In this document: positions 1 to 24,551 of the stretch, in pieces
How the letters are laid out: every line of letters starts with the position of its first letter
How positions within the stretch are numbered: position 1 is the stretch's first letter
From: Beaufortia kweichowensis
Lineage: Eukaryota; Chordata; Actinopteri; Cypriniformes; Gastromyzontidae
Reading direction: 5' to 3'
DNA length: 64,000 bases
Assembly (NCBI GenBank): GCA_019155185.1
Contig: CM032813.1
Location: 9,884,645 to 9,948,644, forward strand
The notes under the pieces: generated by a model
What the model saw: the letters and a program-made list of their open reading frames with translations, nothing else
Database searches by the model: none
What the model was told of the DNA's origin: nothing
Made by a program: the position numbers and the translations under genes

Positions 1-103
1 ATAGGGTTAAATATAATGCAACACATCTATATATGATTCCAAAAGAGCAATTCTGCACTACTGTTGTATTTAAAAACGTCTAGAAATAAACTCGTTCACT
101 TAC

Positions 104-119
104 CCATCAACGCCGCCAT
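104..119 (-). CDS. Candidate first coding exon of an unidentified neighbouring gene (partial)
   Basis: Read on the minus strand, an ATG in the context AAGATGGCGGC opens a 16-base exon (Met-Ala-Ala-Leu-Met plus one base). It is followed directly by a near-perfect splice donor, GTAAGTG. AAGATGGCGGC is the usual YY1-type start context of housekeeping promoters, and an ETS site lies just upstream (135-143). The rest of the gene would continue past the left edge, so its identity cannot be told. The call rests on motif arrangement only; a chance match is possible. Confidence 0.4.
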
Positions 120-180
120 CTTAACATAAAACCTACTTCCGGTTGTGACGAAGCTTCCCCGTGTGTAAAAGACCTTACAT
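120..180 (-). promoter_or_regulatory. Candidate ETS/YY1-type housekeeping promoter
   Basis: On the minus strand the stretch carries ACCGGAAGT, a consensus ETS-family site, at 135-143. It lies 16 bases upstream of the ATG at 117-119. There is no TATA box. ETS plus YY1 at the start codon is a known arrangement of broadly expressed vertebrate genes. This is a motif-based inference. Confidence 0.35.
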
Positions 181-1690
181 AATAAACTAGACTGAACTTT
201 AAATTATTTTGAACAAAATTCCAATGAAACGCTAAATATTTAATTATTTCAGACATTATTACTTTAACCTATATTAAGACAGTAAATTAATTAAGATAAT
301 TTAAAGAAGATTAACAATATTATTAAATTATAAAAGACCCTTTCCGGCACTGCAAGTTATCAACAAAATAAGTGGTAGGATAAAAATCATTTTGTTTTGC
401 ATTAAAAAAACAAATTAAAATTTTGTTTTAAAGCCTCATAAAATTTTTTTTCCTCGACATATTAGTTAGTATTGTTAAAAATTTAATAAAAATGTTAAAA
501 ATCAGTAAATCTACATATGAAATTACTAACTAATTAAAACATGTAATGACATTTTAATAGACAAAACTTTAAAATCTGCCAGAAATATGGTTACTATATT
601 TTTCATATAATAATACCATGGTTCATTTTCATAACAATTCTAACCAATTATCTAATTCTTTACAAAATAAGATGATGTTACTCATGAACATTTCTCTTGA
701 TCTCTAAATGTTATATGTACACATTAATGAAAAAGCAGACTAGCAAAATCCCATACCTTTACTGTACCACAGTGTGTGGCAAAAACTTCTTCATTCACAT
801 GAAATTAATTTTAACAACAGTCAAATTATTGGCTGATAAGCCTTTTAAGTGTGTTCATGACAGCTGGTACTGTAATCATTGAATTTGATTGTAACCATGA
901 CTCTGCTAAATAACTATCATTACAATGATCCTCATGTGTTTTCTGATGGAAATGAAACAAAGAGCCGCACCTAAGAGCTCATTCCAACCATATTATTTAC
1001 ATAACCATCGACTGAAACAGGATCCAAAATTTAGCCATTCACTTAGAACTTGAATGATGGCACTTTGTTTTACAGAGCAGGAGCTGTTTTTTTTTTACAG
1101 CAAACCTTTGGAACCCACAAAGAGAACAACCGACCACACTCACTGCTTCTTTAATCGCAAAACAATTGCATATGGTAAATATAATGCACCAATGTTTGGG
1201 GACAGAAGCAAAATCTTCAGGTCTTTGTCTCGAATAAGTGTAATCAATAATCAAAATAAATGACCTCACATTTTCAAGTATTTCACGTTTATAGTATAAA
1301 TAGTTCAACCTAAATAAAACACTATGTTTGTACTGATTTAGAAAAAAGTAAATGTCTGTTTAAGAAAAACAAGTGTTTTTATTATTATATTGCTTACTGA
1401 AAATCAACCAAAATGTCCATTAAAATACACTTCTGCATATAACACAAATGAATTAACACCGATTACAGTGTTAAAAGCAAAACCAAAAAAAAAAAACACT
1501 TTCAATAGCATAAACCTGTACATATATCTCAAAGTTTATCAATAAATTAAAGATTCTAGCCATAACTTTCACATGAAGTCAGAACACTTTGCTTATACCA
1601 ATATCAAGCCATACTACACATTTAGCTTTAGCTAGCATATAGCCTGTAAATGGCATTACATTTACTGGAATCTTTTAGTTAATCAAGTAT
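181..1690. other. AT-rich intergenic DNA and presumed 3' UTR of the phosphatase gene
   Basis: No coding exon is supported here. The right part (about 1000-1690) presumably holds the 3' UTR of the minus-strand phosphatase gene. TTTATT (AATAAA on the minus strand) occurs near 1376. The exact polyadenylation point cannot be fixed. The left part is very AT-rich with poly-A and poly-T runs. Short open frames on both strands near 1040-1310 overlap each other and match nothing I recognise. Confidence 0.5.
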
Positions 1691-4600
1691 TCAGTCTTCA
1701 GTAAGCAGTCTGTGAAAGTGGTCAGTTCTCTTCTTCAGAACATTTCTGAAGTCATCCTGCAAACACAAAAAAGTCCATCATCATCACCACAAAAGAGAAC
1801 ATAAAGTTTACGTATGACACATTTTTCATAAAAACACTCACCGCTTGCGCTAGTTTCTCCATGTATGGGATGAGTTTGTGGAGCTCACGATCCTCTCGGT
1901 CTCCATTCCAGCTCTTTATGGGAATCATATTCATCAACTATTAAAACAAAAGAAAATTAGCTGTCACACTGAGATCGGATCAACCCTGACCTCAACCTCC
2001 TGTGAATTTGACAGAAGCCTGTATTAATGTGCAGTAAGTAAAGATAGACATACGTGGTAGGGGAAGGTGTGTGGGGCGTTGTCCAGAATGACAGTTTTTG
2101 ACAGGTCTCTTTCCAGCACACTCAAGTCTTTAATGTAGTGTCCAAGCACACAAGCACAGTCGTCCTGATACAATCGATGTCTTGGAATAAAAAAACATAA
2201 TTAGGGGTGATTTTTTTTCTTTCCTTCAAGGGTAAAGTGAGTAATTATCACAATGGCGTGATAAACAACAAAAAGTTAAAAAATTGTGTCTGTTAGAAAC
2301 CACACATGAAGAGATGCAATTCTCTTTTGCATTCTCTGCTGTGGGGTGCAAAAATGACACAATTTTTATATTTACATTTTTTGTGAAGTTGCAGAGGTGC
2401 TAAAAAGACTCTAAATTAACACAGTTTAAGAATTATTACGACTGTAATATTGTATGTTTGTTTGCATCCAGGGTATGTGTTAGATTTCAGATTTCAACTG
2501 ATTTCAACCAGATTTCAACTGTCAGGTTCTGACAAGCTCTGTGGAGGTTCAAAACGCATAACATGTCTCACCTGAAGAGCTTTCTGTTAGGGTCCAATAT
2601 GTCCACAATCTTTTCTGCATATTCCTTCTTAGCTGATGTATAAATAAACATCTGAAAAAGACAATTGATTTATTGATTTGATTTTGCTGATTTATTTCAC
2701 TAATTCCATTCAAAAAGTGAAACTTGAATTTGGGGTTTCCATTAGTTGTCAGTTATAATCATCAAAATTAAAAGAAATAAACACTTGAAATATATCAGTC
2801 TGTGTGGAATGAATGTATACATTATACAAGTTTCACTTTATATATATCACTTTACATATATATTCATTTAGACAATAAAGTGTCTGATAAACACCTCTTC
2901 GTTTTACCTCAAAATGTTTAGTCATGGCTTGTAGAAACTCTTTCACATATGGCCTGAGGATCAGGTAGACCTGTGGCAAACCAATTAGTGAATAATGCAC
3001 AAAATTTACATTTTCATATTTCCTGAGAAATATCACATTGAATTCTTAAGGTAAACTTTATATTTGATTTACTAACCTTATATTTGTGATCTTGGAAGCG
3101 GGTATTGAATGTGTACTCAGCGTCTTCAATCACATTCAGTGAACTGAACACAAGGGTTTCATCCTTTAATCATACAAAACAAAATATAAATGGGCCATTT
3201 TTAAACCGTATTGAAAGCAGCATGACTGAAATCCAGAACAGTCTATTGTTTATTGAATGTAAATGTTTTTCACACTGAAGGTGGGAAGTGTTCCCGTAGG
3301 GGACAGATACCCAATCTCACACAGTGTTGCATTTAAATTCCATTATAATGCATTTGACCAACATGTGCTTGCAAATAACTGCACAGTCTTGGAGTTTTGC
3401 CAGTGAGAAGACATAAAACTCACCAAATCAAGTATGAGGGTAGCATCAGGTGTGCTCCGTGTCTTCGGTGGAATGTCCCGCACTGCTGAGATGGGTCTGG
3501 ACTGTTGTGAACGGTTTGGAATGTTCTTAATAAACGTGAAACTAAGAAACAACAAGCATTACAAATTTCATGATTATTTGAAGTCTGAAAAAAGCCACAC
3601 AAATCAAATCCTTTATGAAAGAGACTCACGGGCTGAAGACTTCATCGTTCTCTTCATCTTCTGAGAGAGGGCTCATGGCACTGTAGCCAAACACGCGCTG
3701 TTCAGGACTGAAAAGTGTACCACAGTTTGACTGTTCACCTATCAAAACAAAAATTAAATCAATTAAAACATGAGTCTTTTACCTTATGTATAAAGTCTGG
3801 TTTTAAATTATTCTTCATAATCTTTAGGTATGTCATGTGTTCAAGTTTTATCTCAAAGTATAATTATTTACGTAAGAGAGTTTTTGTTTACTGTTACATA
3901 CATCACATACAAACACTACAATTACACAGCGTGTTAAATGAAACATGGGCCGTCTTGTTCCAAAATATACAGATTATACATTTACATTTACATTTAGGCA
4001 TTTAGCATTATAAATTAATGTACACATAACTGACACATGCTTTAAGCTAAAGTAAAGGTTTGAGCTGTATTCTGTTTGTGAAAATTATGTTACAATAATC
4101 TTAAAGTACTTACTGTCTTTTGGGGGTGTGAGGAAGTGCACTGCAGGAGAATAGAGGCTTCGAGCGGCAGGATTCAATGAAGAATGTCTTTCCCGAAGGT
4201 GACGAACTGGTGTCTTGAAATCAGACTCTGTAAATTATGATATTGAAAAAACCATCATGTTTGCATCAATATCATTAATAGACCCTTAAGGAACATGTAT
4301 TGCAATAAAATTACCTTTACAATCATCAGTCAATAAGGTTTTTCTCCTTCCGTGTTTAATGCGTGGACGTTTGGCTGCTGTTGGGACATAATCGGGGTCC
4401 AGATTAGAGCAGTCTTGAAGAACTTCTATGTCATTCTCATCCTATAAAAAGTGGGAAGGGAGAAATGACAGCCAGTTAATAACAACACATTGCTTAATTC
4501 TACTCAAATATCTTCTAAATTTTCTTATTTTCTTTACATTAGAAATGGTACATTAAAATGATATTGTTTATAATCATATACGTGTTTACTATATATATAA

Positions 4601-5552
4601 AAAGGTTCATATACAAGGTCTGGATGTTTTGAAACACCATTTTAGACACTCAATATGTTCATGTTGATTATGATATTATTCATTCTTCATAATATTTAGC
4701 TACATCATGTGTTTGACTTTTATTTTGATCTGCTGTGTTGTGTTTTGACTAATATTACTGCGTATATACACAGTATACTCACATTACAGAATGTTTTTGT
4801 TCACTGTTACATTCGTCACATACCAACTTTACAATTACATATAAGTTCTGAACGTACCACATTGAAAAGGTTACATTAAAATGATATCCCTTATAATTAT
4901 TATATGTTTATTTAATTATATAACAATCAAAAATGTAATAAGATACTGTTTAACTATTGCACAATCTGGATTTGCTCTTACACGGTTTGCTCACATAGTC
5001 GTATTCACGGTAATGGAAAGTTTGACTGTAGAAAAAAGTTTAAGACACGTGTGCTCCCTCCTCAATAATACACAGAGAAGCTGATTGGCCGAATAACAGC
5101 TACCTCAGTTGCCAATCAAAAATGTTAAAATCCTATTGGCTGAGGGGAAAGCATCATCCCACCTATCAGCACAGCGTTTCCTTTAACCAACAAAACCAGC
5201 ATTTAAACAGTACCTATTTACCTAATCTTGTGCTGTATGTAACGTCTATTACTAATTTATTTTGACATAACTTGATCAAAGTAAAGCAGTGTAACCCGCT
5301 CTCAAAGTATTCCGTCAACTGTACTTAGCATCATGCTAACCAGGCCCGTGCAGAGTATTTTAAATGAGGAAACACATGCGCCACAAAACTAAACACAAAC
5401 AGGCATGATATACATTATAGCATTATTACAGCACGACTGACTGGTGTCTGGGCCCGCGGAGTCTCTGGTACCGGCAGCTCTGGAGCGGCTCGCCGGCGGC
5501 GGGAGGGTGTCGTTGGGTTTTCATTCAAAATATTTCTCGAGCGGAGTCTCAT
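1691..5552 (-). CDS. CTD small phosphatase-like protein (SCP/FCP1-type HAD phosphatase; ctdspl2/ctdspl3-like)
   Basis: Eleven coding exons join in frame into 365 aa: 5442-5552, 4315-4441, 4114-4227, 3630-3738, 3424-3541, 3077-3163, 2908-2970, 2572-2651, 2054-2180, 1842-1937, 1691-1756. All are flanked by GT/AG. The N-terminal third is basic, serine-rich and poorly conserved. The C-terminal half is an FCP1-homology HAD domain with the catalytic DLDETL signature at about residues 192-197 and a later LDNAP motif. Family members use the first Asp as nucleophile to dephosphorylate Ser/Thr, classically of the RNA polymerase II C-terminal domain. The domain differs from true CTDSPL2 (for example GHYIKDL, DNAPHTFPYH), so I think of the ctdspl3-type paralogue but do not assign a symbol. 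The first donor (CCA/GTCAGT at 5441) is weak; a small missed exon in the 870-base first intron is possible. Confidence 0.85.
3807..3945. repeat. Diverged duplicate segment, copy 1 (phosphatase-gene intron)
   Basis: This intronic stretch resembles 4675-4855 in the same gene. Shared blocks include TTCTTCATAAT, CATGTGTT, GTTTACTGTTACAT/GTTCACTGTTACAT, TCACATACA/C and ACAATTACA in the same order. It looks like an old local duplication. No coding potential is evident. Confidence 0.55.
4675..4910. repeat. Diverged duplicate segment, copy 2 (phosphatase-gene intron)
   Basis: This is the partner of 3807-3945. It continues at 4857-4905 into a block (ACATTAAAATGATAT followed by TATAAT) that also occurs at 4549-4580. 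The first intron therefore contains more than one round of local duplication. Confidence 0.5.
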
Positions 5553-5780
5553 TTTCCGCTTGCTTTGATTAAAAAGACGTCTTTGATAGGCATAAGAGCT
5601 TTAAACGCTCAAAAATAACACAGCAGGACGCGAGTTGCGATTATCTCCATTAATGTCGTTTGTCGGTTTCGTGACGTCTCGTTGTTTCCAGATTCGCTCA
5701 GTTTAAAATCATGAAAAACGCAATGGAGGTCCAGCCAATCAAGACGCACGCTCCATGATGTAGGCGGGGCTTTAGGTACA
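5553..5780 (-). promoter_or_regulatory. Probable promoter and 5' UTR of the phosphatase gene
   Basis: Directly upstream of the minus-strand start codon, the DNA changes from AT-rich to a mixed sequence with a CCAAT box (5735-5739) and a GC box (GGCGGGGC, 5763-5770). The first exon itself is strongly GC-rich. No TATA element is placed convincingly. The transcription start is not resolved. Confidence 0.45.
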
Positions 5781-8700
5781 TTCAGCTGCGAGTATCCTTA
5801 CGTTATAAAAGCTTATAATAAACAGACATTGAAACTCAATAAAAAATTTTTTTGTAAATTTATATTTATTTGGCTATTTGACTGCGATCTGTATTACCAC
5901 AGTTTTACTACAAATATCATGGTATTACAAATAAAACCAACAAAACATGTTAATTTTACAAGTAAATTAATTTTTTTATAATGGTTTGAAGGTTTATGAC
6001 AATAACTATTTTTACCACTATTAATACCACATTAATAGACAAATTATTTGTATTAAAATTAGTATTAACTATTTTTTTAAATAGATTCCCAATTTATAGC
6101 TTTTAAAGTTTTTTTGACCATCTTTTCCTGTTCTTTTGCACTTTATAGACCATTTTATCTTAAAAACTTGTAAAGGAAAAGGAAACCAGCCCATTCACCT
6201 GCAGTGTTTCCTAATATACTGACCCATAAGAATGTATTGTGTTTATGTATGTATGGCTTTGTTTAGCTAAAGCATTTTATAGTGAACACAACAAAGTAAA
6301 ATGCTTTAACTAAATGAATAAAACTAAAGAAACAAGAACAACGCTAATGACTTTACATCAGAATTAGATTTTATTGTATTTTCAATGTCTTTATGTGTAC
6401 ATCTGGAGATCTTAAATTTGAAACATTGAAAAATCTGATGCTTGACAATTACAAAATGTAAACTTCAAGAGACAACAAAACTCATCAACATGAACTTTTT
6501 TAACAGAGCAATAATGTCCTAAACAAGAGAAAACAGACACACCCAAACTGAAGCTCTGGAATCACCATTACATTACAACATATAAAAGGCAAAGAATTAG
6601 TTGAAAAAACCTTTGTTTAAAAAAAGAAAAGTTTGATCTGCATGTGTGTTGAGGTGAGCAGGTTACAACAGGTGATTCAGAGATGAAAGGGACATCATCT
6701 AAAATCTCAATCCATAATATTCTGGCTATAACAGCACTTACGTGGACATTCTTTGGACACCCCTCCCCCAATTATATAATCCATATATTTCTTCTCAAAA
6801 TAAAGTTAATTATTCACACAAACAGAGATTAGGTTAAATAGGTTAGGATTGTCTTTGTCATTCCACCCCGAAGAGAAACGGTCAAGAGGTTGACACTACA
6901 CAATTTAAAGTTTTTTTTTTTTTAAATGCACAAGTGAAAATGCACAAAACAGCACATCGATGGTATTCTAGCGCTGGGAGCAATTTTCTATCTTGTTCCA
7001 AACTAAGCAAGCAAAAACTCAAAAGCACTCACGTAAGTAAGGGGTATTCAGATTTAAAAAAGGGAAAATTAAAAAAATTAAAATGACTATAATATACTTA
7101 TTGCATCTGCAATTTAAAACAAAATAAAAAACCTTGAGTCAGTGTGCCAAGGAAAACATATTGTATTACCATTATAAAAAGGTAGCACAAACGTTACATG
7201 CACTGTGACCACAGCACTAGATGAACATATCTGTTAGCTAGAGGTAGAAGTGTATTTCCTGAGAAGACGACAAATGTCTTGTGTTAACGTAAAACCTAAG
7301 TTTTATTGCTGTCAATGTACTGAAAAAGTATATTACTTAACTTTTAGTGTGACGTTAAGTTCAACAGAGAGAAAAGTGACAATTATAAAAGTATGCGCTA
7401 TATGCAATAAAAGCTACACAACTTTTATTGTACAACGATTTTGGTTATCCTTGTAATAAACCTGACTACAATAGCATGCTATATTAATGATTATTTTGGG
7501 GAAAATTTGCATACATTAAGGCATACATCAGAGTAAAAACTGATCCCTCTCATAGATACCAACAGTCAGAGAGGTCTTACTGGGTGTGGTAACAGTATTG
7601 TTTTTTGAAGAAAGGCATCATTGATCGAAACACACTGCTTAAAGGCCATCAAAATGAAAAGGTACTGTTACGTTACGAACATCGGTCACTAAAAAGCTTG
7701 GAGAGTCTGTCAGGTCAAACAGGAGAAATTTCTCTATGTCATGCATTAAAGAGAAACGACATGATCACAAACACAAATGAATAAATCGTGGCTAATACAT
7801 AAAGGAGTTAAAATTCACAATTCAAGTGTTGTCTAAGAAATCACTCGTTCTACGTGACAGCTCAGTAGATTTACATCATGTGACAAAAAAAAAGACAAGC
7901 CGGGTTTAATAATGGTTCAAGCTGATAAATGTGTCTGAGGTAGAGAGATTCTGGCTGTACTCACTTGGAGTCATGATATATTGAGGTTTCGTGATATTTA
8001 AAATTGCAGTACAATACACAATACAGTTAGAAACAGTAACAACAAATCCCAGACTGTTTCAGGTCTGATGGAAAGGGGGCGGTCCCATAAAAGAGTTCAA
8101 GGCATTTAACTTCAAGTTGCTTCAGAAACTCTAAAACGGTTTTGGTTTGATAAAAATAAGGCAAAACACAGTTTCTCTTTCACCACCTCTCCTTAAAATG
8201 CCCAATTCACTATTCAACTTCATATCAGCTAAGACAAAGATGTTCATCTAAACCCCTACACGCCCACCAAACAGGCATTTTGATCTTGTATACAGTGTAA
8301 TGCTAGAGAAGCTTGACACGGTCCATTAGTTACAGCTACATGTTGACAGAAAAAACATCTGACCGGTTGCTTACGTGATCAAAACAACCCTAAAGGATGT
8401 GATATTACTGAACACAGAAAGCCACTTCCTCCTGAGCCTCGCTCTTTATCTGTAAGAGGAACAGAGATTTCATTCTGATGACACTTTTCAGTAAAACATC
8501 AGAAATCTCTCACTGTTTTTAGGGGTAAAAATACCACATAACCAACAATTGCCCTGGCGTTCCAACATGAAGCGCAAGCTGCGTCATTGGACCCCTCAAT
8601 GACATTCGGGACTGAATTCTGTAAAGCAGAAAGACGTGATGAAGCAAAAAAAACCCATAGAGCTCTAGTTAGTGTAGAAATCAATTCAAGATGATCCACT

Positions 8701-9632
8701 TGTTTTAGTTGTACTGTGTTGTTTGGACTCAAACTGTGATTATTGTCAGACAAATCATTAACTGAGTGAAAGCACAACAAAACCTACAATAATACAAGTG
8801 AAACGGACTGATATCTTTTCACTTCTACTTTTACTACGGGCCCAAAAAACCTCTTTTAATGGCGAAGGCGAGCACCCTTCACACAGAGCCACCACAGTGA
8901 AAAACAACATGAAAAATGGATTACAAATGGAAGTATACACATCCACGTCGAACTCTCCTCGCGAGGCTTTTCTTCCCACTAAATCATCTCTTTTACCCTG
9001 ATTGTTCACAAATAATGATTATAAGATAATTCATGCCATCACAGAAGAGAGCTCCGAGATGGAAATCCAAAGAGTTGAATACTCGTACGTAAGAAAAAAA
9101 AGAAAAACTTCAGATCAAACTTTGCATTGCGTTACGCTGAAGTTTCATCTGTCATCATCAGCACATCCAAACTGTGCTGGAGAAAACCTTCACAAGGCAC
9201 TGCAGATACATAAAGAATATAAAAACAGGTACAATAATATATTATTAGTTCCGACCCTTAAGCAGTTTGCATCACACGTAATAACAATAATACTATTGTT
9301 ACGGTTTTATCCTAAAGACGAAAAGCTTTTGTCAGTCAGAGACTATAAAACCCTATAAAGCAGAATCCTATTATGCCAGACAGTGTGCTCACAGAAAGAG
9401 AAATAAATTATTCACAGGTTTTGCATATACATTATATATCATTATCTTTATAATAAACTTTTTAGATTTCGTTTGGCTCCTGAACAAAGGAGAGTGTAAA
9501 TAAAAGACCTGAGCTAGTGTACTTCAAGTTGAGAACATTTGACTTATTCCTGCATTGTATTTTTGGCATATCTTCTGTAGTAATTGAGGTTTTTGGCTTT
9601 GGTTTTGCACTAAGAGGAGAGAGTCTGAGGTG
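5781..9632. other. Intergenic DNA and presumed long 3' UTR of arid3a
   Basis: There are 3.9 kb between the arid3a stop (9633) and the phosphatase promoter. No exon is supported. Part of it, starting at 9632 and running left, must be arid3a 3' UTR; several minus-strand AATAAA-type signals occur but none can be chosen from sequence alone. Around 5900-6080 lies AT-rich, repeat-like sequence with TATTACCAC/ATGGTATTAC motifs, possibly an old MITE remnant. Confidence 0.5.
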
Positions 9633-23777
<14,145 letters not shown>

Positions 23778-23970
23778 TGCCTGGGAAACAGGACGCGCTA
23801 GGGCTCTGTCCCCTTCACTTCCCTCTACGGCTGAAGACAGGCTGGACCACTTTCTACAAACTTGATCCAGAGGGGCGGGGCTTATCAAAGAGGCAGGAAG
23901 GGTTGGTCTTTTATTTTGCTTTACAACACCAGACAGACAAAGGGGAGGACGACCCCCACACAGGGTCTAC
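23778..23970 (-). other. arid3a: arid3a 5' UTR part of exon 2
   Basis: On the minus strand, a strong acceptor precedes 23970: a long CT-rich tract ending CTCTCTTCCAG, with the AG at 23971-23972. From there an uninterrupted transcript stretch leads into the start codon at 23775-23777. This gives an exon of 23482-23970 with 193 untranslated bases. Confidence 0.6.
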
Positions 23971-24212
23971 CTGGAAGAGAGGGGGAGAGAGAGAAACGTG
24001 TGAGAACAAAGATCAGAACTCAGCAACATGAAATTCGAAGAAAATCTGTCGACGATAAATTACCAACTAACAATACTGAAGTATTAGAGACGCTACTAAA
24101 ACAACATTCTCGTACTTGAAAGTTGTGAGTCAGGAAGGTTTACAAAACTAATCTGATGACACGCTCTTTAGGAAATATGAATGAAAATTGCATTAATAAT
24201 CACAATATTTAT

Positions 24213-24551
24213 TAGGGGTGGGAATCTTTAGGTACTACGCGATCCGATCCGATTCCGATTCTGGGACTCACGATCCGATTCCAAAACGATTCTTCATATA
24301 ATTTTTTTGCAAATATGATAAATTTGCATTTTAAATAAATAAAGAGTTTTTATGCTTTTGTTTATAGTTAGAATCTCTTTGACAGTATTCCCATCTTGAA
24401 GTTTAATTTTATTGCTTTTATTTTAACAAAGTTATATTCAGGATGAACAAGTTCTGACATAGAATCGATTCTGAATCTTTGAGAATTGATTCAGAATCGT
24501 TAGAGAAAGAATCCCGATGCATCGATGCATCGATTTTTTCTCCCACCCCTA
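24213..24551. mobile_element. hAT-type MITE with 8-bp target duplication
   Basis: A 339-bp non-coding element with terminal inverted repeats TAGGGGTGGGAAT... and ...TCTCCCACCCCTA. It is flanked by the exact direct repeat ATATTTAT at 24205-24212 and 24552-24559. An 8-bp target duplication is the mark of hAT transposition. The subterminal regions are rich in GATCCGATTC/GAATCGATTC motifs. No transposase is present, so it was mobilised in trans. Confidence 0.88.

Noticed and set aside
1691..5552. True CTDSPL2 for the phosphatase
   Set aside because: The start MRLR is shared, but the phosphatase domain (VIEDAEYTF, GHYIKDLSVLERDL, LDNAPHTF) differs too much from the CTDSPL2 domain as I remember it; kept as a related paralogue.
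9524..9632. Longer arid3a C-terminus ending SQMFST at 9524
   Set aside because: This frame mistranslates the last exon. The splice phase from the exon 9835-9924 gives VLFAQ...SSSSNNQSP with a stop at 9633, matching mammalian ARID3A.
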